Source: Ectocarpus siliculosus (Eukaryota > Sar > Phaeophyceae > Ectocarpales > Ectocarpaceae). From it: 64,000 bases of DNA. The position numbers and the translations under genes are program-made. This document shows, piece by piece, positions 1 to 10,475 of the stretch (the stretch's first letter is position 1; each line of letters opens with the position of its first letter). The stretch lies in contig FN649750.1 of assembly GCA_000310025.1 (NCBI GenBank), forward strand, positions 2,702,538 to 2,766,537, read 5' to 3'. The notes beneath the pieces are model-generated. The model was not told the origin of the DNA. It saw nothing but the letters and a program-made list of their open reading frames with translations, and did not search any database.

Positions 1-58
1 ACCCCCCCCCCCCCCCCCCCCCCACCGTTTTTCTTTTTTTTTTTTTTTTTTTTTTTGG
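1..58. repeat. Homopolymer run at window edge
   Basis: A run of C is followed by a long run of T. It carries no coding or regulatory signal. It may be a genuine low-complexity stretch inside the upstream GPI intron or a sequencing artefact. Confidence 0.8.
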
Positions 59-131
59 GGCATGTTTTTTTTATTTTTTTAAAAAGGGAGGCGTGTTCCC
101 CGCGGATTTCGGGGGGTATTGCACGTCGCAG

Positions 132-2340
132 TGCCCGGTGTTGTTGGAGGGGGACCCTGTCCCCAACCACGAGGAATTCATGTCCAATTTTTTCGCCCAG
201 CCGGACGTTTTGGCTTACGCCAAGACGGCCGAGGAGCTCGAGAAGGAAGGGGTGCCGGAGTGGTTTCGCCCGCACAAGGTGCGGGGTCCGTGGAGTTGCG
301 AGGAGTGGGGGTGGGGGGGGGGGGGGTGTACTCATGTCTTGCATGCCGTACCAGTCGTTAGGCTATGGACCTCGCATCGTCCCTACATTTCCGGGACGGA
401 GCTATGTGCCGGGTTTCGCTGGCCCAGGCTATCACACCACAAGGATGAGCCGGTAGTGGGGGGTGTACGATACCGTAGTTGGAAGACCATTGCTCTGGGT
501 ACGCCGACCGCGTGAGGGGTGGTGATTGATGCCACTGCCACTGTTTTGATAATCGCATGCTGTACCTGCGGAGAAACGGCGGTTTGCCGATGACAATGAT
601 GATGGGGGTTGATTTGAGCACGGAGAATGGAAAAGGCAAAGAACATGGAATGTTTGTGTTTGCCAGTGGCGAAAGAAACGGTAGATCGGGGGAAAGTCAG
701 GGACAACGCTCGCCTGCGACGGTGTTGCTTTGTTGGCGGCTTGAGGTTTTCGGGGTGGTAGTGGTCGATAGAGGGCGGGTTTTGTTTTTCTTGAGTACTA
801 GACGAAATAATCTGTTGTTCATTGAGAAACCTTGGAGCGATTAGAGTGTGTCGGTGGAAAGTCGGCTGCGCCCGCATCACGGTGAGAGGACGTGGGTGGT
901 GTTTCGGCTGTCTCGTGCTGATGCCGGAAGTTCTTGTTGGGGTGGCGGATGCCCGTGTTGGGGCGGGGCTCGAGATGGAGGAGGCGCCGGATTCCGCTGC
1001 GCTTGCAAGAGGGCAGCGTCTGGTGTTTTTGTCTGCGGTTGGGTGTACGTGTGAATTTTTTGACGATTTTTGTTTTTTTGTTCTTGTACTGTTTTTCGCC
1101 CCTCCGTGGCTCCTCCGATTCGGTCACACGTGCCACTGCCTTGTCCCAACCCTACCCCCGCGTAAAAAAAAACGCGTCTCTCTCTGTGCACAGGTATTCA
1201 CGGGGAACAGGCCTTCACTGTCCCTGCTGTTCCCGAAGCTGGACGCCTTCTCGTGCGGGCAGCTGCTGGCCATCTACGAGCACCGAACGGCCGTGCAAGG
1301 CTTCGTGTGGGGGCTGAACTCGTTCGACCAGTGGGGGGTGGAGCTCGGAAAGAAGCTAGCGACCAAGGTTGGTTGCGGTTGGCGTGTTTTCTTTTTTTTT
1401 CCATCTCTATTTCACAGATAAAAGAGTCCGGGATACATTGGCAATTAGTTCTTAGCGTTTGCGGGAGCACTACCTGCTCTGTTCACAGAGATTGGAGTCC
1501 GGGATGAGTTAGCAATGAATCCTTAGCGTTTGCTGGACGAACACTGCCTGCGTTTCTACGATTCCTTTTTTTTTTTTCACAGGGTACAGGCATTAGTCGG
1601 CCCTCCGCAGGATGGGTATGTGCCAGGCCGATTCACCCGCCCGCCCGCCCGCCCTGTTGCAGGAGCTCGTCCGTTTTTAAAGCATAAAACAATTGATTGT
1701 GCCAAGATATTTCACGCGCCCTCTCGAGGAACCACGACTACTGCATGTTTTTTTTCACCACGAAGGTGGTTTCTTCATGTTATTTGGTGTTGCGCTGCTG
1801 TAGCACCGACAGTATTCGCGGATTGCTTGTTCGAAAAATTGCGTCGTATTTTTCGAGCGTTCAAGCGAAAAAATTAATGAAAGTTTTAGTCGACTGCGTT
1901 TACCAGCTGCACAAGTTTTCTTCCACACGGTGAGGGACGACAGCAGCTGAATTTCATTCCTCCACCGTACGATTTCGCATCTTACCAAGCGGCGAGTTAA
2001 GTTGTACCAACAAGCTTCCCGAGACATACCTGTGGTCCGGGTGGGTGGTGCGCGAAAGTTTTCGGTCGTTTCCATCTACAATAGTCCGCAGGAAGACCGA
2101 GTAAGTCGACGAAGTCGAAGACCCGCCTGTCCTATCCTGTTCCTGACACGACGTCTCCCACCCCCCCCCTGCTGCATGTTTCGTGTACGAATGGAAAAAA
2201 AAAAAAAAAACGCGGCGGCGAAGGTGCGCACGGCCCTGTCCACCGCCCGTACTTCGGGAGGAGACGTGAGCGAGGGCTTCAACCCTTCCACTTCGACGCT
2301 GATGACATACTACCTTGCCAACGGCGCGAGCAAGAGCTAA
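132..2340 (+). CDS. GPI: Glucose-6-phosphate isomerase, last three exons (5' partial)
   Basis: The enzyme interconverts glucose-6-phosphate and fructose-6-phosphate in glycolysis and gluconeogenesis. Only the C-terminal ~146 residues are in the window. The exons are 132-278, 1194-1367 and 2224-2340, all phase 0, ending at TAA 2338-2340. Exon one holds the [17 protein letters not shown] segment. Exon two begins VFTGNRP and contains [10 protein letters not shown], which fits the second GPI signature and includes the family's catalytic lysine. Exon three gives the tail ending ANGASKS. The first acceptor (after the CAG ending at 131) is my choice because it starts in frame; upstream sequence is homopolymeric, so the exon could extend a little further left. 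The acceptor before 2224 follows an A-run and GCGGCGAAG rather than a pyrimidine tract, which is weak. The gene is convergent with the minus-strand SAM gene. Frame continuity over three exons makes the identity secure. Confidence 0.93.
300..460 (+). repeat. Dispersed intronic repeat, copy 1
   Basis: This follows the G-run just inside the GPI intron that starts at 279. About 140 bp, from a GTACTC block through TTGCATGCCGTA, GACCTCGCAT and GGGACGGAGC to CAGGCTATCACA, recurs in the same orientation at 63700-63840 inside a NOL10 intron. The two copies are diverged but collinear. Confidence 0.7.
1411..1555 (+). repeat. 71-bp tandem duplication in GPI intron
   Basis: Two units start with TTCACAGA at about 1411 and 1482. 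They share GAGTCCGGGAT, then AGCAAT or GCAATTAG, CTTAGCGTTTGC and a CACTGCCTGC-like end. A third TTTCACAG occurs near 1576. Each unit carries an acceptor-like TTTCACAG. Confidence 0.75.
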
Positions 2341-3483
2341 GCTTGGCAGCGGAACACGCCGTCCCGTCCAGGAAGAGACGGCAGCAGGGGCGATGGTCAG
2401 GGTTGGGTGGGCCTCTTGTTGTAGGTTTTTGTCGACGAAGGGGGAGGCGGGTGGTTGTTGGAAGTGTTTTCGTCTTTCGTTATAGATCTTGTGGCGGTGG
2501 TGTTAAATCTTTGGGGGCGAGGGGCATGAGAAAGGTGTGCGTAGGGTTCTTACAGTATCGGTTGACAATCGCCGTGTGTGGGTCTGAGCGGGGAATGCTC
2601 TATACTGGTCATTTTTTTGTATGATTTTTTGTCTGAATCCGTGTCGTAGAATATTGTCGCAAGTATCGTTGTTCATGGGAGCGACAGTTTTCCCTGCCTG
2701 CATTTGTGTCGTAAAAAGCGTAGATACGAGCTTCGGATGTGGATCGAGCAAGTGAGGCTTGGTTGGTAGAGGGGATGAGAAAAAGAGAGGCCCGGGGGAT
2801 GTTTGTAGTCTGAGCAAATCGCAAAAGTTGGGGTGCCTTCACGGAGAGTTGCATCCCGGTTGAACAATGTAAAAGGCACACAACCGGAATCTGTTTTATG
2901 CGTTTTTTGTTTGCCTTTCTTCCAAGACCGCACGAAGTTGATCGCGTCTCTTCACGTGAGAATAGGAGTGGAGGGTAGTCCAGCGGCTCACAGTATTAAT
3001 CTCCTCGCCAGCCGTGTCCCGACACACAGCGGTAGGTCCACCGATATCGAGAGGCTCACAAACGAGTCGTCCGCGTCCTTTGCTCCACATCGCGAAACGT
3101 GTCAGAGCGAGCAGATACCACACATGCTGTAGAGAAGAGTGAATTGGCTGGAAAGAGCGCACCCTGAAAAATGGGCGGTGTACTATTTAACTACTTTATT
3201 TGAAGCACTTCATAGTACTCCGTTAATTCGGTACAATTCGGCATGTACATTTATTTTGTTGGCAGGACACAACACATCACCACGATAACCGTACAGTGAT
3301 CCTGACCGTACAATGATCTTAGGCATATCCAAGCCTGAGCCTCACCCGACCTTCATCGTGGGTTTGCATCACGCGCTGTCGTATCCCAAAACTCAAGAGA
3401 AAAGCAGAAACGCCACAATCAAAACACTCAGAAACACTCAGAAACACATATACAGAAGCACGTAAGACCACTGTCGTAGTGGT
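2341..3483. other. Intergenic region between convergent genes
   Basis: This is the space between the GPI stop and the stop of the minus-strand SAM gene, and should hold both 3' UTRs. I see no convincing exon. One degenerate repeat unit sits at 3311-3405. Confidence 0.6.
3311..3405 (+). repeat. Degenerate ~95-bp unit, copy 1
   Basis: It carries ATGATCTTAGGCAT, GAGCCTCACC, a CATCG block, GCATCACGCGCTGT and TCCCAAAACTCAAG in that order. The same order recurs at about 6364-6455, 6520-6590 and 7005-7075. Confidence 0.5.
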
Positions 3484-6400
3484 TCAACTTCCGGCCCCAC
3501 CATCCCCTCCAGATAGACCACCTCCGCAGGCCGAAACTCCGAACACCCCCGTCAGCAGCGCATGCAGCCCGGCCGTCCCCTTCGCCAACCCAGCGAAAGA
3601 GACACGACGGCCAGGCGCGGCTGCCGCCGTCGACGGTGCCTCCGGCGGTACGGAAGACCCGACCGCTCCACCCGCGCCAAGCACCACAAACACTGTCCGT
3701 TAAGAGCTCATACTTTTGGGACCAACCACAAAATTCAAAATTCACGCACCTGGGGTGACGCGCGCTCTCCGCGCGCCCTTGCTACAACTGCCCCTTGTAG
3801 TCTTATGCCTCCAACCGCAAAGAAAAACAGGCGTGGGCCATGTGCCCCCGAGGGCAGCTTGCTACAACTGCCCCTTGTAGTCTTACGCCTCCAACCGCAA
3901 AGAAAAACAGGCGTGGGCCATGTGCCCCCGAGGGCAGCGACAAACATCAAAGACCCGCCAAGTGCTCCAATCAATTCCCCTGTTAATTCTCCCGCCGCCT
4001 TTCCATCAATCGACGGCCCCTCAGAGCTGCCGTTGCTATCGCTGAAGCCGACGACCGAGTGACGTTCCGGAGGAGGTTCCAGGAAACAGCGCTTGGTCTG
4101 TCCCATTGTCTGCAAGTGGTTTTTTTGTTGGATACCAAACATTCGTTCAAAAGCCATTGAGCGGGAGTACACAATGGAGAGGAAAACCTTGGGATCGCTT
4201 CAAGATTAGCCCCCATGGTACCATCCAGCGCGACGCAGAAGATAACCACCGGCAAATGTCGCTCGGACTACTTTGACTCTTTCGTGCAGACGTGTTATTC
4301 TGTAGGCTTATTAGAGGGGAAAGGCCTAACAATGGGCTGGCATGTTGAAGATTTCTTCAGCTACTTCTTCTTTACAATCTAGTCAAAATTGTGTACTGCT
4401 GTTCCTGTGTTCCGGCATCGAACCAAAAGGAAACCGACCAGCACAACAAGCGCAGCTCTTCGCAACAAAGGATTCGAACGGTAGGCGAAACGACGGGTGC
4501 ACCCGTCATGCATTTTACCGTGAGCAGAGACAAGGAGCACATCTCCACGTTTATCTGGTCGACCCTGTCTGTCATGCCCACCACCTCGGCCAGGTCTTCT
4601 CTCGTGACAACGCTCAGGTTCTGTTTGGTGGCGGGAGGCGGTGTTGGTAGGGCAGAGCGACAGAGTTCGTTTTTTTTCGAATTCTACTCCCTGAAAATCG
4701 TACGCGGCGGTGATTGCGCGGTGCAGCCAACAAAACGTGCCTGTCTGTTGGCCAAAACGACAAACACGCACGAAAAAGCAACAGGTATTGGATGGGCTTC
4801 CCACATTATCGTGTAAATGGATTCACTGTTGAAATAGTGAACTGTCACTCTTACAACGGTGAGGAGCACTCTTATGAAAGTGAGGAGCACTCTTATTACA
4901 GCGATAGACACTTTCATAAGAGTGACATCACTTGTATAAAAGTGATAGTCACTTTTACGAAAGTGATATTGACTGTTATAAACGTCACTCCCTCGCACAA
5001 TGAAAGTGAAAGCCACACTCACTTTCACAGACAGTCAAATCACTATTACGAGAGTGATTTCACGGTATGAAAGTGAATGATACTTTTATGAAAGTGACTT
5101 ACACGTCACTTTCATAAAAGTGCAGAACTAGTCCACGATACTATCACGTGCGTGACTTTCGTCACTTTTACGAAAGTGAAGACAAGTGACGAACGATTTC
5201 TTCACTTTCATTAAAGTGCATGATCAGTGCACGATACGTATCACGTGCGTCACTTTCGCCACTTTTACGAAAGTGAAGGCAAGTGACGAACGATTTCGTC
5301 ACTTTCATTAAAGTGCATGATCAGTGCACGGTACATATCACGTGCGTGACTTTCGCCACCTTTGCGCAAGTGACGTCATATAATATGAACATAGGGTTGA
5401 CTGCGTGTCCTTTGATGAAAGTTTTGCTTGTGTGCTGGCGCTAGGACTAATGCTTAGCTCGCTGCCGACAATCTCCGAAGGCGCCCCTTGAAGTTTGTTT
5501 TGCTCTTGTGTTATTAGGTTGTGGTCTCTGCGAGGGTGAAAGGGTCCCCGCAATACCAGATGGTCATACCACTACCCCAACTGCGTATCCCAAAAATCCA
5601 TCCCAGACCAGTATCTTTACCCAAGTACCACAAACAGCCCCCTGCTTGGATAAAGGTACTGTCGTCCAAGCGAATTACATGCATGTACCGTTCCAGGAAC
5701 GGCAACTTGAAACATACAAAAATATACCATCAAAGATATACCTCATACGCCAAGAGCCTACTTACCTTACCCCCTTGAGAAAACTCAATCCGTCAAAAAA
5801 CCAGAAATATTCTTGGAAAAATATCCAACAAGATTCAACATTACATCAGCGTTGCGTCTTGCAGAACAACGGACAATACCGGAAACGTTTAATCAAATCA
5901 GAATCAACAACCTCAAACAACACCGTACCTTTCAACCTCTTGGTCAGCACATAATCATTATTCGGAAAGCACATAGGCCCCAACCATTTACTAATCAGCA
6001 CATACCAAATCCATACAACATCCAGAAATACCCAGGACTGCAAAGACAGAATAACGTCCAAAAACCCAACACAAAAATGACGCTTGCAACTGTCGTTGCA
6101 TTTACATCAATAATTCTCATTCCATCGCCCCCCCCGTTCCGTGGGATTTAAATAAAGCCATTAGAAAACGGGGACAGACAATATATAGTGCAGACATCTG
6201 CCGATATCCTAAGGCAATTCAACACCGTGTCAACGCAAAACATGAAAAGATCTTACTGCTACAAGGGGCATGGCATATGATACTTGTATGCAGTACGCCA
6301 ACACAAAAGAAACCGCCCTTCCTTGTGAACATAATGATAACACACAATCTACGACAGTCAGTCAATGATCTCATGCACCTCCATTCTGAGCCTCACTAAC

Positions 6401-7083
6401 TTTAACCGCAGATCGCATGACACACGGTGTTCTTTCAATGTCCCAAAATACAAGTAACACAAACCTCCAAATATGAGTGCATGAAACACGATAGTATCAC
6501 ATCGCTACGATAGCCGACTAACGACTTCAGGCATCTCCATTCTGAACGTCGCTCGATCATCATCGCGCACGATACGACATGTTACGTTCCCCCGAAAAAA
6601 AACAATCCACACATGACAAGAAAGTTAGCCGAAATCAAGCGGAAAAAATACAATCCCCACAACCGACCAGCCGAAATTATCATTCGGAAGCACCTTGGGC
6701 ACCAACCACGAGTACAGTCACTACGACACGTCGAATCCTTCCTCCAAATAAATTATCCGACATCCACTAAAAACGATAGGGAGTGCACTCGCCTACACGA
6801 CATCCGTGTTTCTACCGTTGGAGAAGTTTCTGCCGTTGGTGAAGAATCAAATAGAAAAACAAAATATGCAAACATCCCGCCCCCCTGCTGTTGCACATAA
6901 AAAAAGCAAGCTCGCAACGATTTGGGCACAATCGAGATGTAGCACCTGTTCCCCACACACCCGCACAAGACATCACTACGAAAGCTCAACCACTGAGACC
7001 TTAGATCTCCTAAGCCTCACGTGATATTCTCATTGCGAATGCGCATCACACGCTGCTACCAAAAACCTCCAAGTCAACACGAA

Positions 7084-7130
<47 letters not shown>

Positions 7131-8804
7131 TCTTCACATAAAAATAAACATCCCGGTCTCTCTATCCAGGACCTCTTTCTGTCTGAATCTCTCCGTACTA
7201 ATCCAACACTTGACTCGGTCAATTTCCGTGGTCACAGGTTAACATACCTAGAAAGGTATACCAAAATGAAATGGACCCCAAGGGTCAGCAGAGCGGTAAA
7301 ATACAAGAGCAAAATACAATCAGAAGCAAAAATATTTTTTAGCCCTCCGCTCCCCTCTACACGCTATGTATGTGAGGTAAAATCAAAGAAAATCAAAGTG
7401 TCAAAAAAATAAAACAAAACAAAATAAACTAAAATAAAAGACGAGAACACCAACTCGCACAGGGGCCAGAATATCCACGAAGACAGTCTAAACGCGACGG
7501 CAAGGGGGGGGGGGGGGAGAGAAAATAACAAAAAAAAATACTAGTCAGCTTCAATCCGCAACATGCCGTGCGACACGGTCGGCCTCTTCTCGTTTGCTCT
7601 CTTCCCTCGCTGGTTCCTTCCGCCCCCCTCCCGCGCCGTTGATTGGCGCCGAGTCTAGAGGAGGCCAGCCTACAACACGAACGAACATCCCGCTACAATT
7701 CTCCAAGTCACAACGAATATGCCGACGATATCTCTAGGCTTAGGCTAAAGGGCAAACAAAAAAAAAAAACTCTTGCCCGTCTTCCGCTTCTTGGCGCCAC
7801 CCGCCTTACACTTGCCGGGGAGGGCGGGGGGCTTCTGGGCCTTGGGGATGGGATTCTTCAGTAGAGCGTGCTCGATCGTGGAATCCTTCGTGCAGCAGGA
7901 TTTCTTGTGGCAAACATTGATCGCCGAGAGGATTGTGAGCCACTTGATCAAAGCAGTTCAGTTGTTCGCGAGGAAGGCCCGCGGTGGTATCAAAGGTGTT
8001 GTCGGGGGGTGTAGTGTGCCTTTATCCCTTTACGTCTTGCTGGCGGTATGTGCGAACCTAGGTGAACCAGCCGTACACACACGTGAGAATCTTTCTGGCT
8101 GTACAGGGGGTTCGTCTTATGTATGCGGTGCACTACACGTACGGGCTTTCCTGCCCGAGGATCGCCATATCGCAATTACCTTCGTCACGTCATCCGCCTG
8201 GAACCTGAATCTGAAGTTGCATATTTCTATGATGCAATGATGCGCTTGGGCAACTATGTGCTCGTCCCATCGTTCCGTTTCTTGATGAGAGCTGCAGAAC
8301 TGCTCCAAAATCAAAGTCATTTTTACCGCCTGGCTGTTAAAGGTGACTTGCACGACAGTCGTTTCACTTTTATAAAAGTCCCCAACCTGACTGTTAGTAA
8401 TGTGCACCCACTTTCATAAGAGTCAGCTGACTGTTATAACAGTGTGTGAACTGATACCTCACTTTCATAAGAGTCAGCTGACTCTTATGAAAGTGAGTGA
8501 ACTGACTGTCATAACAGTGAAATAACGATGACTGTTATAGGAGTGAGCCGACTGTTATAACAGTCAATTCACTGTTATAACAGTCAAATATTCACTTTTA
8601 TAACAGTGAATCCATATATAAGAGTGTGTGGGAGCCCGTATTGGATGCGTGCGCGCACAACGTGTGTATCTCAAACAGGATTCCGCACTGCCGGAACTCC
8701 GAGACGTACTTCTCCACCAGACCCATAGGCTCCAGCAGCTCCGCGAATGTCGTCATCCGACGCGCTGTCGGCAGTGGCACACACAGGGGGCTCGGTGACA
8801 AGGT
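3484..8804 (-). CDS. SAM-domain protein, partial model with long transposon-bearing intron
   Basis: Function is not assignable beyond a sterile alpha motif (SAM), usually a protein-interaction module. Exon a starts at 8804 after a strong acceptor (TTCTCTCTTTTCAG) and encodes FAELLEPMGLVEKYVSEF then RQCGI, the first SAM helices. Exon b, 4620-4519, is phase 0 at both ends, has good splice sites, and encodes NLSVVTREDLAEVVGM and the following helix, matching the second half of a SAM domain. Exon c, 4109-3750, is acidic, then Gly/Ala-rich. Exon d, 3692-3484, ends in an Ala/Gly-rich hydrophobic tail at TGA 3486-3484. Two problems remain. Every donor I see after exon a is phase 2, while exon b needs phase 0, so a small exon is missing or the gene is damaged. 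Exon c contains an 80-bp duplication that shifts frame into exon d. Upstream exons may lie beyond 8804, for example 9250-9120. Confidence 0.5.
3779..3938 (-). repeat. 80-bp tandem duplication inside a coding exon
   Basis: Two nearly identical 80-bp units differ at one internal position (TCTTAT versus TCTTAC on the plus strand). They lie in exon c of the SAM gene. Because 80 is not a multiple of three, the extra unit changes the frame of everything downstream. Confidence 0.9.
4840..5375. repeat. Palindromic hairpin array, left cluster
   Basis: Many 16-bp imperfect or perfect palindromes are packed here, for example CACTTTCATAAGAGTG at 4909-4924, CACTTTCATAAAAGTG at 5107, CACTTTTACGAAAGTG at 5163 and 5260, and CACTTTCATTAAAGTG at 5203. 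From about 5147 they sit in a 97-bp tandem unit, with CGTGCGT starting at 5147, 5244 and 5341. Each unit also holds CATGATCAGTGCACG. No coding signal is seen. Confidence 0.9.
6364..6590 (+). repeat. Degenerate ~95-bp units, copies 2 and 3
   Basis: Copy 2 (6364-6455) has ATGATCTCATGCA, GAGCCTCACT, GATCGCATGACACACGGTGT and TCCCAAAATACAAG. Copy 3 (about 6520-6590) has CTTCAGGCATCTCCATTCTG followed by the CATCGCGCACGA part. The shared order of words, not exact identity, supports the family. Confidence 0.5.
7005..7075 (+). repeat. Degenerate ~95-bp unit, copy 4
   Basis: It contains TCCTAAGCCTCACGTGAT, GCGCATCACACGCTGCT and CCAAAAACCTCCAAG, in the same order as the copy at 3311. Confidence 0.5.
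7083..7128 (+). repeat. (TTG)n microsatellite
   Basis: About 15 perfect TTG/GTT units. The reverse complement, CAA units, recurs at 12246-12271 inside the inverted partner repeat. Confidence 0.95.
7083..7265 (-). repeat. Dispersed repeat with triplet tract, copy 1
   Basis: Read on the minus strand it gives GTTAACCTGTGACCACGG, a GACCGAGTCAAGTGTTGGAT block, an AGTACG word, a GAGAGA tract and then CAA units. The plus strand at 12120-12275 has the same series in the same order, so the copies are inverted relative to each other. Confidence 0.75.
8340..8630. repeat. Palindromic hairpin array, right cluster
   Basis: A second cluster of the same palindromes, here with CACTTTCATAAGAGTC, GACTGTTATAACAGTC and CACTTTTATAACAGTG forms. 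It ends about 10-60 bp from the SAM exon at 8804. It includes a perfect 40-bp palindrome at 8458-8497, centred on CAGCTG. Confidence 0.9.
8458..8497. repeat. Perfect 40-bp palindrome
   Basis: The left half begins CTCACTTTCATAAGAGTCAG. The right half is its exact reverse complement, with no spacer. It could extrude as a cruciform in DNA or fold as a hairpin in pre-mRNA. Confidence 0.95.
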
Positions 8805-9300
8805 CTGAAAAGAGAGAATTCAGCAAAACGCCACCCAGCGTACGAGCTACACCGGGCCCTATTCCACTTCGAGGGTGTCTGAGTACTACAGATACGAATG
8901 CCTCCCTGGGTTCGCAGCACTCATGCGATGGGCGATACTAATTAAGAAAAAAGCACACGCTGCTACACAACGCGATATCCTGAAGCTACAGACGCGCACA
9001 GGCAGGCAGCGCAGACCCTCAGCCTATCTCTGGCGCAGCTTACCTTTCTCCTGCAGCGTGCCTTTCTTCTGCGCCGGAGCCAAGATTTCCTTCGGCACAG
9101 CGGCTACAAAACTTTGTCAGGTATGACCGTGAAAAGCCTTCGGTGTTGACGGCGCATTGGAAGCTGAACGAGGAACCGGTGGCACCCTCTTTTACAGCTG
9201 CGGTGGTTTCGACGGTGACCGGGTGGGCGACAATTAAACTTAAACTCGCCGCCGAGAAGAGTAATTGATGGACATGAAATTTTGTGGCCCTCAGCAAAAT
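8805..9300 (-). other. Upstream part of SAM gene, exon uncertain
   Basis: A minus-strand reading near 9250-9120 (VTVETTAAVKEGATGSSF onward) looks coding-like and could be an upstream exon of the SAM gene. I cannot fix its splice sites, and the only nearby donor is phase 2 while the next exon starts in phase 0. Confidence 0.25.
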
Positions 9301-10024
9301 GAGACCCACCTTCTACATACACTTGGTGAGATTTTGCGGTACAAGCCATGTATGTATGTATGTCCACGGCTTCTTCGGCATAGCCCGAACAACATCAGAG
9401 CGCCGCATTGGGCAACTCTCTCGCCTGCGACATTTATTTGTGAAAAAGCAGGATTCATGCTGACGTCTGTTTCTCCGCGCGAAGCCGTCAACTTCAAAGG
9501 GCGAAAGCTTTCCTTCCAACGATTGATGAAAACTCCTGGAGACCTTTCTTTCTGCGCTCAGCAAAAAAAGCATTCATTCTAGGCTTCAGCCGAGGATAAA
9601 TAAATCACCTGCCTTCACAAGGGCGCACATGAAAACGTTTTTTCACACCTCCCCGGGAGGGGGGGGGGTACGAAGGCCCCCCCCGACGCCATACAATTTC
9701 CTATTTAAACACACCCATACTATGTACAGCAGTACAGATAGCGCCAAAAAGATCAGGTCGAGCTTCAATCCCTTATTTTTGGGTCGAAGGACCAGCCTAA
9801 TTCGTCCATTTTCTTAAAAAGCATTTCTTACTCCTTTGGATTGTCGCATCCTCCTGATTACTTCGCCTTTTCTCGTTTCTGCCTTTTGATCTCTGAGGAC
9901 AATCCACTTTTCTTCAAGCCTTCAAGAGAGGCGGTGGTGAGTGTCATAAAACTCGTACAGCGGACGCCATGTGGTTGTCCACGATGTGTGGCAGTACCAC
10001 TCTCCCCCCTTACAAAAAGCATGC

Positions 10025-10286
10025 ACTCTTCAGCTAGGTAGTGTAGGGGGGTGGGAGCACCGGAAGAGCAGTAGTGGGACGTTTCTTACTGACACGCTCC
10101 CTCACCCAGCTATCCCTTGTTTCCCACGTCTTGGGGGTATCGCACCATCATGTTTCTTATTGGGTGGGGCGTTTCTTATGTTGTTGCCGTGATTGAGCTG
10201 TGTTTCTTAGCCCTTTTTTCTTATGTTTCTTTAAAAGATGAGCCTTTCTCTTAACAGTTTTTTTCTTAACTGCAGGCGATATATGT
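10025..10286 (+). repeat. GTTTCTTA-rich repeat, copy 1
   Basis: It starts near CAGCTAGGTAGTG and holds five or more GTTTCTTA words at irregular spacing. The same sequence in opposite orientation occupies about 20320-20570. Copy 1 is cut off by the assembly gap. Confidence 0.8.
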
Positions 10287-10386
10287 NNNNNNNNNNNNNN
10301 NNNNNNNNNNNNNNNNNNNNNNNNNNNNNNNNNNNNNNNNNNNNNNNNNNNNNNNNNNNNNNNNNNNNNNNNNNNNNNNNNNNNNN
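10287..10386. other. Assembly gap (100 N)
   Basis: Exactly 100 N, the usual placeholder for a scaffold gap of unknown size. Any feature crossing it cannot be trusted. Confidence 1.
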
Positions 10387-10475
10387 TCTGCCTGTCTGTG
10401 TCTGCGTCGGCGTGAGTAGGGGTGGGTGTGAGGTATCGATAGAGTAACGACAGGATGTTTTTTTATGTTTATTCT

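Larger units (their letters stand above)
5376..8340. other. Interior between the two palindrome arrays
   Basis: This interior is AT-richer than the genes around it, and 5540-6160 is strongly C+A biased on the plus strand. I find no exon with good splice sites and no recognisable transposase. One minus-strand stretch near 7950-7745 reads as a Cys/Lys-rich peptide (KCKAGGAKKRKTGK) but has no partner. The interior also holds degenerate ~95-bp units, a GTT microsatellite and one arm of a dispersed inverted repeat. Confidence 0.6.

Noticed and set aside
3860-3938. One 80-bp unit acting as an intron
   Set aside because: The unit has no AG-GT junction that would remove exactly 80 bases. The GTAAGA to GGAG option removes 78 and does not restore frame.
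5147-5375. CRISPR-like array (97-bp period)
   Set aside because: The units are tandem with no unique spacers, and the sequence is eukaryotic and palindromic.
7083-7412. ORF starting with polyleucine
   Set aside because: It is only a translation of the TTG microsatellite and following noncoding repeat.
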